Source: Eubacteriales bacterium
GTDB taxonomy: Bacteria; Bacillota; Clostridia; JAQUNY01
Direction of reading: 5' to 3'
NCBI GenBank assembly: GCA_028717405.1
Contig: JAQUNY010000076.1
Coordinates: forward strand, 1-7,645
DNA length: 7,645 nt
Positions 1 to 5,579 of this stretch are shown here, in pieces. The position numbers and the translations under genes are program-made. How positions within the stretch are numbered: position 1 is the stretch's first letter; each line of letters starts with the position of its first letter. The notes below the pieces were generated by a model that did not search any database, was not told the DNA's origin, and worked only from the letters and a program-made list of their open reading frames with translations.

Positions 1-1118
1 GATATTTTTGGGGAAGGTATGAGTACCCTGTCCTCGCCTTCATACATTTTTTCCTCCCCGCCGTTGAAAAAGAAAGTCACATGGGCATATTTCTGGGTTT
101 CGGCGATCCTGAGCTGCCTGTATCCCAGGCGGCTTATATACTCCCCGAAATTATTCACCAGACTTTGAGGATAATATGCTATCTGAACATTCCGGAAGGT
201 TTCATCATACTGTGTCATACATACGAAGACCCTTTCTGAAAATGTGCAGCCCCGGTCGAATCCCTTAAAATCTTTTTCGATAAAAGCTCTGGTGATTTCC
301 CTGGCTCTGTCTGCGCGGAAATTATAGAATATGACCGGTTCTCCCCCGCCGATTTTACCAACAGGCACTCCATCGGAAGTAATTACCACAGGCTTGACAA
401 ATTCGTCATATTCCTTTCTTATATATGAATCTTCAACAGCCTGCACCGGATCTTCCGCCAGGACGCCTTCTCCGCACACCATCGCCCTATAAGCCATTCC
501 TACCCTGTCCCACATGTTGTCCCTGTCCATGGCATAATAGCGGCCCATTATCGTAGCTACACGGCCTGTCCCTTTTTCAGACATCACGGCAGCCAGCTGC
601 TCCATGTATTTTTTCCCGCTGTCCGGCGGAACATCCCTTCCGTCAAGAAAACAATGGACGAAAACATCCCTGACTCCCTTTATTCGGGCCAATTCAAGTA
701 AGGCATACAAATGAGTATCATGGCTGTGTACGCCTCCATCGGAAAGAAGCCCCATTATGTGAAGGGGCTTGTCCAGTGAAATGGCGCTGTCTATAGCTTT
801 CATAAAAGCCGGGTTCTCAAAAAAATCACCCTCGGCAATTGATTTGGATATCCTGGTAAAGTCCTGGTAGACTATCCTCCCGGCTCCGATATTTGTGTGC
901 CCTACCTCCGAATTACCCATCTGTCCTTCCGGCAGGCCTACATCCATACCATTTGTCCTGATGGCTGTATTGGGACATTCCCTCATCAGCCTGTCCATAT
1001 TGGGTTTCTCAGCCCCCATTATGGCATTGCCCAAAGGATTATCATTTATACCATACCCGTCCAGTATCATCAGCAAAAGCGGAGTTCCCGCTTTCTTTAT
1101 GCATTTATTTTCAGTCAC
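1..1118 (-). CDS. gpmI: 2,3-bisphosphoglycerate-independent phosphoglycerate mutase, C-terminus cut by window edge
   Basis: Cytosolic glycolytic enzyme that interconverts 3- and 2-phosphoglycerate through a phosphoserine intermediate, using two bound metal ions (Mn2+ in the Firmicute enzymes). I translated the frame by hand: 372 complete codons are in view, of about 510 in the family. Visible motifs are the metal-binding Asp20 in LLLMILDGYG, the phosphorylated Ser70 in GQMGNSEVGH, LSDGGVHSH (125-133), LDGRDVPP (158-165), GRYYAMDRD (192-200), NFRADRAR (266-273) and AETQKYAHVTFFFNGG (about 339-354, with the active-site Lys343). The C-terminal metal ligands lie beyond the left edge. The start is GTG at 1118, because GGGAGG lies 5 nt upstream and the first in-frame ATG (residue 17) would delete the strand before LDGYG. 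It begins 21 nt after the pgk-tpi stop, so the two are almost certainly co-transcribed. Family assignment is secure; completeness beyond the edge is assumed. Confidence 0.96.
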   Translation of the reverse strand, partial: MTENKCIKKAGTPLLLMILDGYGINDNPLGNAIMGAEKPNMDRLMRECPNTAIRTNGMDVGLPEGQMGNSEVGHTNIGAGRIVYQDFTRISKSIAEGDFFENPAFMKAIDSAISLDKPLHIMGLLSDGGVHSHDTHLYALLELARIKGVRDVFVHCFLDGRDVPPDSGKKYMEQLAAVMSEKGTGRVATIMGRYYAMDRDNMWDRVGMAYRAMVCGEGVLAEDPVQAVEDSYIRKEYDEFVKPVVITSDGVPVGKIGGGEPVIFYNFRADRAREITRAFIEKDFKGFDRGCTFSERVFVCMTQYDETFRNVQIAYYPQSLVNNFGEYISRLGYRQLRIAETQKYAHVTFFFNGGEEKMYEGEDRVLIPSPKI

Positions 1119-1123
1119 TCTGT

Positions 1124-1129
1124 CCTCCC
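1124..1129 (-). promoter_or_regulatory. Ribosome binding site of gpmI
   Basis: GGGAGG on the minus strand, 5 nt before the GTG at 1118. It fixes the non-ATG start of gpmI and sits inside the 21-nt gap after the pgk-tpi stop codon. Confidence 0.85.
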
Positions 1130-1139
1130 GGTCCGTTCC

Positions 1140-3086
1140 TTATGCGTCAAATGATGCAATTTCAGAAAAATCTTCCAGCTTCAGGCTGGCACCGCCTATC
1201 AGTCCGCCGTCAATGTCCGGCATTCCGAAAAGATCGGAATAATTACCCGCTGTAACGCTTCCCCCGTAGAGTATCCTTGTCACGGAAGCCGTCTCTTCGC
1301 CGTAAATCTTTGCAATCATATCCCTGATGAATAAACAGACTTCATTAGCCTGCTGCTTTGTCGCATTAACTCCCGTACCGATCGCCCAGACAGGCTCGTA
1401 AGCCAGGATTAGGCTTTCTACCTCTTCTCTGTCCAAACCCTGCAGCGCGATTTTTACCTGGCAGCCAACAACCTCTGAAGTAACTCCTTCCTCTCTCTGT
1501 CTCAGAGATTCTCCAACACAGACGATCGGGATGATGCCGTTCCTGAAAGCAGCTTTGATCTTTCTGCAAACATCCTCATCGGTCTCGTTATAGTACTGGC
1601 GCCTTTCTGAATGGCCGATAATAACATATTCAACCCCGAGGTCAGCAAGCATAGGTCCGGAAATCTCTCCGGTATAAGCTCCCTTATCCTCCCAGTGCAT
1701 ATTCTGGGCAGCCGTCCCGATAGCTGAATCCGCAAGGGCTTTTTTTACATCAGGTATACATACATAGGGTACGGCTATTATAATGTCTCCCTGGCATTTC
1801 CCTGTCACCGGCTTCAATGCTTCGACAAAATCTACAGCCTCAGATGGAGTTTTATTCATCTTCCAGTTTCCCGCGAAGACTTTTTTTCTGGGATTTTTAT
1901 CAAGCAGTGCAGCTATCCCGGGGAGGACCTTTCCTTCAAGATATTCCAATGCAGCCCCTCCGCCTGTGGAAATGTGTGTGATCATATCAGCATAGCCAAG
2001 CTGCTCTAAGGCAGCAGCCGAATCGCCGCCGCCGACTATCGAGACAGCGTTCAAGTTGGCGACTACTTTAGCTATCTCTCTTGTTCCATATGCAAAGTTC
2101 GGAAATTCGAATACTCCCATAGGGCCATTCCATACAATCGTCCTTGCCTTCTTTATAACCCTGGCAAATTTTTCAACTGTCAGCGAGCCAATATCCATTC
2201 CCATCCAGTCATCAGGCATCGCATCCGAAGGCACATATTTGTATTCAGTGTCATTCTTGAATTCCTTGCCGACAATGCTTCCGATTGGGAGCATCAGGTT
2301 TACTCCTTTTTTCTCGGCTTTTTCCATAAGTGATTTTGCAAGTTCGATCTTGTCGTCTTCACAGAGCGATTTGCCTATTTTATAGCCTTTCGCCTTCAGG
2401 AAAGTGTAAGCCATCCCACCTCCGATTATAAGATCATCCACCTTATCGATGAGATTCTCTATAACAGCTATCTTATCAGAAACCTTGGCTCCTCCAAGTA
2501 TTGCAACAAAAGGCCTTTTGGGATTCGACAGCGCACTGCCCATTATCTGGATCTCTTTTTGAATAAGATATCCGCATACTGCCGGCAGATAATCCGCAAT
2601 GCCTGCGGTTGAAGCATGTGCACGGTGTGCTGTCCCGAACGCGTCATTAACAAATATTTCGGCGAGGCCAGCCAGTTCTCCGGCAAAAGCCGGGTCATTT
2701 TTTTCTTCTTCTTTGTGGAATCGGACATTTTCAAGCATCAGGATCTCGCCCTCTTTAAGTGCGGCGGCCTTCTTCTTTGCATCTTCTCCGACAACATCCT
2801 GCGCCATGGTGACTTCTTTACCCATAAGAGAGGAAAGCCTTTCCGCGGCAGGTTTCATACTGTATTTGCTTTCAAAGCCGTTTTTGGGCCTTCCGAGGTG
2901 CGAAACCAGTATGACCTTAGCCTTCTTTTCTACAAGGTAGCTTATCGTAGGGATAGCTCCCTTAATCCTTTTGTCGTCGGTAATATTGCCCTTCTCATCC
3001 TGCGGCACGTTAAAGTCTACGCGGACGATAACCCTTTTTCCTTTGACATCGATGTCTTCAATTGTCTTTTTGCTTGTCATGCCCAT
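1140..3086 (-). CDS. pgk-tpi: Bifunctional phosphoglycerate kinase / triosephosphate isomerase fusion
   Basis: One uninterrupted 648-residue frame joins two glycolytic enzymes. Residues 1-399 are phosphoglycerate kinase (1,3-bisphosphoglycerate + ADP to 3-phosphoglycerate + ATP): RVDFNVP (22-28), SHLGRP (62-67), GGAKVSDK (198-205), WNGPMGVFEF (319-328), GGGDS (352-356). Residues 400-648 are a complete triosephosphate isomerase: AGNWKMN (405-411, catalytic Lys409), GHSERR (491-496, His492), AYEPVWAIGTG (562-572, Glu564), YGGSV (607-611), GGLIGGASL (627-635). All catalytic residues are present in both halves, and each half has about normal family length, with almost no linker. The chosen start is the ATG at 3086, which has AGGTGG 5 nt upstream; an ATG 17 codons earlier at 3137 has no ribosome site and would translate the leader. 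Such fusions are known from Thermotoga; in Firmicutes they are uncommon. gpmI follows after 21 nt. Confidence 0.97.
   Translation of the reverse strand: MGMTSKKTIEDIDVKGKRVIVRVDFNVPQDEKGNITDDKRIKGAIPTISYLVEKKAKVILVSHLGRPKNGFESKYSMKPAAERLSSLMGKEVTMAQDVVGEDAKKKAAALKEGEILMLENVRFHKEEEKNDPAFAGELAGLAEIFVNDAFGTAHRAHASTAGIADYLPAVCGYLIQKEIQIMGSALSNPKRPFVAILGGAKVSDKIAVIENLIDKVDDLIIGGGMAYTFLKAKGYKIGKSLCEDDKIELAKSLMEKAEKKGVNLMLPIGSIVGKEFKNDTEYKYVPSDAMPDDWMGMDIGSLTVEKFARVIKKARTIVWNGPMGVFEFPNFAYGTREIAKVVANLNAVSIVGGGDSAAALEQLGYADMITHISTGGGAALEYLEGKVLPGIAALLDKNPRKKVFAGNWKMNKTPSEAVDFVEALKPVTGKCQGDIIIAVPYVCIPDVKKALADSAIGTAAQNMHWEDKGAYTGEISGPMLADLGVEYVIIGHSERRQYYNETDEDVCRKIKAAFRNGIIPIVCVGESLRQREEGVTSEVVGCQVKIALQGLDREEVESLILAYEPVWAIGTGVNATKQQANEVCLFIRDMIAKIYGEETASVTRILYGGSVTAGNYSDLFGMPDIDGGLIGGASLKLEDFSEIASFDA
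1881..1887 (-). other. A7 run at the PGK/TIM junction (possible slippery site)
   Basis: On the coding strand the codons AGA AAA AAA GTC (R400-V403) contain seven consecutive A, exactly where the kinase domain ends and the isomerase begins. A -1 slip here would add nine residues and stop at TAA (1854-1852), giving a 411-residue PGK-only product; a +1 slip also meets a stop (TGA) within eight codons. A weak stem (TCTTC/GAAGA) follows directly. No Shine-Dalgarno-like stimulator is visible upstream. The run is equally explained by the usual RKK at the start of a TIM domain, so function is inference only. Confidence 0.25.
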
Positions 3087-3091
3087 TCTAA

Positions 3092-3102
3092 CCACCTCTT
3101 CC
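3092..3102 (-). promoter_or_regulatory. Ribosome binding site of pgk-tpi
   Basis: Minus strand reads GGAAGAGGTGG; its AGGTGG part ends 5 nt before the ATG at 3086. This purine-rich element selects the 648-residue start over the upstream ATG at 3137, and over the ATG at 3080, for which the same element would be 11 nt away. Confidence 0.8.
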
Positions 3103-3168
3103 GATATAATATGCGCCTGTGATATATGCTTGCGCACTGTTTGCCTTTGATTCCTTCTGTTTACCTCT

Positions 3169-3194
3169 TATGTCAGCTGTTGCTCGCTGACATA
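3169..3194. promoter_or_regulatory. Perfect 9-bp inverted repeat in the pgk-tpi leader region
   Basis: TATGTCAGC and GCTGACATA form a perfect inverted repeat with an 8-nt spacer (3178-3185), about 83 nt before the pgk-tpi start. No T run follows on either strand, so it is not an intrinsic terminator. It could be a protein operator (a dyad of 26 bp) or an mRNA leader hairpin. I do not recognise a regulator for this sequence. Confidence 0.5.
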
Positions 3195-3203
3195 TCCTTC
3201 CGA

Positions 3204-3238
3204 TCATGCCGTTATACCTTTCATGCCGTTATACCTTT
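3204..3238. repeat. Exact 17-bp tandem duplication between gap and pgk-tpi
   Basis: The 17-bp unit CATGCCGTTATACCTTT (plus strand) occurs at 3205-3221 and again, without a mismatch, at 3222-3238; the match extends one base further at the left end. It lies immediately downstream, in the transcription sense, of the gap terminator's T run. On the minus strand each copy carries TATAAC, which resembles a -10 hexamer, but no fitting -35 is visible for either copy. Confidence 0.85.
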
Positions 3239-3272
3239 AAAAAAGGTCCGGGGCGTTCCCCCGAACCTTTTT
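3239..3272 (-). terminator. Intrinsic terminator after gap
   Basis: Minus strand forms a long stem: arm AAAAAGGTTCGGGG, loop GAACG, arm CCCCGGACCTTTTT, with one T-G wobble, followed by a T run. The stem is about 14 bp with a GC-rich top half and ends in six T. It begins 43 nt after the gap stop codon and lies upstream of pgk-tpi, so it should end most gap transcripts and make pgk-tpi depend on read-through or on a promoter I cannot clearly see. The A/T arms make it roughly symmetrical, but no plus-strand gene is present to use it. Confidence 0.9.
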
Positions 3273-3315
3273 ATCCGTAAACCTGAGCTCGCGGCAATAT
3301 ATTCACCGGGAGTGC

Positions 3316-4329
3316 CTATTTTGAATCAACCCCGGCCATATAAAGCACCAGTTCAACTACTTTGTTTGAATAACCCCATTCATTGTCATACCAGGCAACG
3401 AGTTTGACAAAATTGTCATTGAGCGAAATACCGGCATTGGCATCAAAAATCGAAGCCCTCGGGTCATGTATGAAGTCGGAAGATACCATGTCCTCCTCGG
3501 TATAACCCAGAATGCCTTTAAGTTCATTTTCTGAAGCTTTTTTAACAGCAGCTTTGATGTCTTCATAAGTTGCCGGTTTTTCAAGCCTGCATGTAAGGTC
3601 TACCACTGATACATCAATTGTTGGGACCCTGAAAGCCATCCCTGTCAATTTGCCCTTCAGCTCCGGTATAACTACTCCGACAGCCTTTGCAGCACCGGTC
3701 GAGGACGGAATTATGTTTGCCGCTGCGGCGCGGCCTCCTCTCCAGTCCTTATTTGAAGGCCCGTCGACAGTTTTCTGTGTGCTGGTAGTCGAGTGGACTG
3801 TGGTCATAAGGCCTTCGACTATACCGAAATTGTCATTGATCACCTTTGCGAGCGGCGCAAGGCAGTTTGTCGTGCAGGAAGCATTCGACACTATATTCAT
3901 GTCTTTGACATATTTATCATTGTTGACGCCCATAACAAACATAGGTGTACCATCTTTGACCGGTGCCGATATGACAACTTTTTTCGCACCTGCTTTAAGG
4001 TGAGCTCCGGCTTTGTCAGCCGAGGTGAAAACTCCTGTGGATTCTACGACATACTCGGCGCCGCATGCGCCCCATGGTATCATAGCCGGATCTCTTTCGG
4101 CATAAACGTTTATTTCTTTGCCGTTGACCACCAGCTTGCCATCCTTAGTACCGATTTCACCGCAAAACTTACCATGTACAGTGTCATACCTAAGCATATA
4201 AGTCATATAATCAAGATCGATAAAAGGATCGTTTATTCCCTTAACTTCGATGTCCGGGCTTTCGATCGCAACCCTGAAAACCAGGCGTCCGATACGCCCA
4301 AATCCATTGATCCCAAGTTTTACTGCCAT
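3316..4329 (-). CDS. gap: NAD-dependent glyceraldehyde-3-phosphate dehydrogenase (type I, eukaryote/E. coli GapA-like)
   Basis: Cytosolic tetrameric enzyme that oxidises glyceraldehyde-3-phosphate to 1,3-bisphosphoglycerate with NAD+ and phosphate. The 337-residue length is normal. Visible are the Rossmann motif INGFGRIGR (7-15), Asp34 in GINDPF (typical of NAD rather than NADP use), the active site SNASCTTNC with nucleophile Cys152, His179 in TTVHSTTSTQ, the phosphate-binding region IIPSSTGAAKAVG, and WYDNEWGYSNKV near the C-terminus. The sequence is unlike the usual Firmicute enzyme (INDLTD, ISGASCTTN, LDGPHR) and resembles eukaryotic GapC and E. coli GapA (NDPF, VDGPS, DWRGGR, GMAFRVPT, DVSVVDL). 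The start is fixed by GGAGG at 4338-4342, 8 nt upstream. The gene has its own strong promoter and terminator, so it is probably transcribed mainly as a single gene. No cggR regulator gene precedes it. Confidence 0.98.
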   Translation of the reverse strand: MAVKLGINGFGRIGRLVFRVAIESPDIEVKGINDPFIDLDYMTYMLRYDTVHGKFCGEIGTKDGKLVVNGKEINVYAERDPAMIPWGACGAEYVVESTGVFTSADKAGAHLKAGAKKVVISAPVKDGTPMFVMGVNNDKYVKDMNIVSNASCTTNCLAPLAKVINDNFGIVEGLMTTVHSTTSTQKTVDGPSNKDWRGGRAAAANIIPSSTGAAKAVGVVIPELKGKLTGMAFRVPTIDVSVVDLTCRLEKPATYEDIKAAVKKASENELKGILGYTEEDMVSSDFIHDPRASIFDANAGISLNDNFVKLVAWYDNEWGYSNKVVELVLYMAGVDSK

Positions 4330-4357
4330 AATTACTACCTCCAGATATATAAAATAT

Positions 4358-4383
4358 GCTGAAGCCGTTTGTCTGCTTCAAGC
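4358..4383 (-). promoter_or_regulatory. Hairpin at the predicted 5' end of gap mRNA
   Basis: The predicted start from the TATAAT promoter is near 4384, so the transcript would begin at GGCTTGAAGC. This can pair with GCTTCAGC at 4358-4365 to make an 8-bp stem with one bulged T. The stem lies at the extreme 5' end and leaves the GGAGG site (4338-4342) free. Hairpins in this position are known to slow 5'-end-dependent mRNA decay; that role here is inferred. Confidence 0.45.
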
Positions 4384-4390
4384 CATGAAT

Positions 4391-4419
4391 ATTATATATT
4401 TTTTCATACTCCAATGCAA
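4391..4419 (-). promoter_or_regulatory. Sigma-A promoter of gap
   Basis: Minus strand has TTGCAT (4419-4414) and a perfect TATAAT (4396-4391) separated by exactly 17 bp. Predicted transcription start is near 4384, about 55 nt before the gap ATG. It is the best promoter in the window, as expected for a highly expressed glycolytic gene. Confidence 0.85.
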
Positions 4420-4433
4420 TATCAGCTATAAAA

Positions 4434-4451
4434 TTATTAAATTTTTAACAA
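4434..4451 (-). promoter_or_regulatory. Candidate Rex (redox) operator upstream of gap
   Basis: Minus strand reads TTGTTAAAAATTTAATAA. The clostridial Rex consensus is TTGTTAA-N4-TTAACAA, so one half-site is exact and the other differs at one position (T for C). Rex represses fermentation and glycolysis genes and leaves DNA when NADH is high; gap genes are recognised Rex targets in several Clostridia. The site lies 14 bp upstream of the -35 hexamer and overlaps a possible second promoter. No rex gene is in view. AT-richness of the region makes chance a real alternative. Confidence 0.55.
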
Positions 4452-4464
4452 TCCATTTTAACAA
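4436..4464 (-). promoter_or_regulatory. Possible second, weaker gap promoter overlapping the Rex-like site
   Basis: Minus strand TTGTTA (4464-4459) is followed after 17 bp by TTTAAT (4441-4436). The hexamers are weaker than those at 4391-4419. Because the -35 is itself one of two TTGTTAA copies, it may be only an extra Rex half-site. Confidence 0.3.
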
Positions 4465-4465
4465 T
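4443..4465. repeat. 10-bp direct repeat upstream of gap
   Basis: TTTTAACAAT (plus strand) occurs at 4443-4452 and 4456-4465, a 13-bp period. Each copy contains a TTAACAA Rex half-site; the left one belongs to the full 18-bp dyad at 4434-4451 and the right one stands alone. Confidence 0.7.
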
Positions 4466-4490
4466 TCCCTTTGGCGGTCTTTTTCGGTCC

Positions 4491-5579
4491 TTAAACAAAC
4501 AAGCTGTATTTATCAACCATTCTGTGCGGATGGTAAGAAAGTTTTGCTTTTCTTATTCCTTCGATTCCAAGATCCTGCTCTCTGTTGATATATCTGGTAT
4601 CACTCCAGCTCCTTATGCAGAATTCCTTGTTGATGATCGTATAAAGCCCGTGTATGTCGGTATTTGCTTTTTCGATATGAATAACCGCCGTTTCATCATT
4701 CAGCATTTCGCCCACAGTAAAAGCCTGTGGCCTGCCTCCGACTTTTATCACTGCACCGCTGACTCCAAGAGCTTCATAATTATCCAGCAGCTCAAAATTC
4801 GCTATTTTTTCACAATATAGCGGCTTGTGTTCTTCACATCCGATTTTCCTGCACCATTCTTCGTTTACCTCTTTGCAATCGCTGATAAGGGAACTGTCGA
4901 TTTCTTCATACTCAAATTCACCATAAAGCTTTTTAAATTTATTGATATGATTTCTCTTGGAATCATATTTGCCGCCCTTCAGGTGAATAAGGTTTTCCGT
5001 GATATAAAGATAATCGCTGTTATCACGGTCCTGATATATCCCTCGCCCGAACGACGCCGGCATGCCTGCTGTCGCTCCGTCCCTGAAGCCTCCCTCGCTA
5101 TCTGCCGCTTCTCCCTGTTTGTGGTTTTCTGTTTCAGGCCCGCTGCCATTCCTTATCTCAGGATCCAGATCAAAAACAGCTGCCAGCTTTCCGGCACTCT
5201 CAATTCCGGCTTTTCTGAAAATCAGCTTCCATCCGTTTGCCGCAAAATATTCCGAAATAGCGAGTGCTGCTTTTTCAAATCCGTCATTCTCTCCATGTTC
5301 TGAACGGCGAGCCTCTTTTCCCGGATCCCAGGCTTCCCGGGGCTCCGTTGTCATACCGTTTTCGCGGCTGCATATCGGCGCCATGGCATAGGGCATCCCT
5401 TTGAGAGGAACAGCGATAATGCAAAGGCATCCGTATATTATTGCATACCTGTACCTGTAAAATTGCCGCCACATGAAGAAATTCGTAAATGTGAATTCGG
5501 ATATGTCCGGCTGGGCGCTTTTGAAATATCTGTCAAAAATCTCTTTGTCGTCAAGCGTTATATTGTTTTTAAAATCCAT
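4491..5579 (-). CDS. DUF2156 / LPG_synthase_C family protein (GNAT-like fold), function unknown
   Basis: Soluble 362-residue protein without a signal peptide or clear membrane helix. The N-terminal half (ITLDDKEIFDRYF, then FTFTNFFMWRQFYRYR at about 29-44) and the C-terminal half (YITENLIHLKGGKYDSKRNH at about 192-211, AFTVGEM, AVIHIEKAN, GLYTIINKEF, YINREQDLGIEGIRKAK, SYHP) match the Firmicute DUF2156 group, related to the catalytic domain of MprF lysylphosphatidylglycerol synthase. That similarity suggests acyl or aminoacyl transfer, but the substrate is unknown. The family is usually about 300 residues; the excess lies in two charged, low-complexity stretches (about 71-101 and 139-182). 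I start at the ATG at 5579, with GGAG 6 nt upstream; the ATG at 5585 touches GGAG and is unlikely. The start overlaps the pfk stop by 11 nt, so translation is probably coupled. No terminator is visible after its stop. Confidence 0.85.
   Translation of the reverse strand: MDFKNNITLDDKEIFDRYFKSAQPDISEFTFTNFFMWRQFYRYRYAIIYGCLCIIAVPLKGMPYAMAPICSRENGMTTEPREAWDPGKEARRSEHGENDGFEKAALAISEYFAANGWKLIFRKAGIESAGKLAAVFDLDPEIRNGSGPETENHKQGEAADSEGGFRDGATAGMPASFGRGIYQDRDNSDYLYITENLIHLKGGKYDSKRNHINKFKKLYGEFEYEEIDSSLISDCKEVNEEWCRKIGCEEHKPLYCEKIANFELLDNYEALGVSGAVIKVGGRPQAFTVGEMLNDETAVIHIEKANTDIHGLYTIINKEFCIRSWSDTRYINREQDLGIEGIRKAKLSYHPHRMVDKYSLFV

Noticed and set aside
1851..1900. Independent translation start for TIM at the domain junction
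   Set aside because: No in-frame ATG, GTG or TTG with a ribosome site occurs just before RKKVFAGNW; the first in-frame ATG lies inside the catalytic NWKMN motif.
2616..3122. Long plus-strand open frame of 168 codons opposite pgk
   Set aside because: It lies wholly antisense to the PGK coding region and its leader, has no recognisable domain and no ribosome site. It is a shadow of the codon pattern on the other strand.
3087..3137. 17-residue N-terminal extension of PGK-TIM beginning at the ATG at 3137
   Set aside because: No ribosome site precedes it, and a good one lies 5 nt before the ATG at 3086, where PGK homology begins shortly after.
3126..3407. Plus-strand frame spanning the gap/pgk intergenic region as a possible small gene
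   Set aside because: It runs through the terminator stem and tandem repeat and into the gap 3' end; no ribosome site or sensible protein features.
3793..4362. Plus-strand open frame of 189 codons opposite gap
   Set aside because: Antisense to a highly conserved enzyme, with no family motif or start context.
4466..4490. Terminator after the DUF2156 gene
   Set aside because: The repeated GACCG near 4478-4495 is a direct, not inverted, repeat and no T run follows, so no intrinsic terminator is supported.
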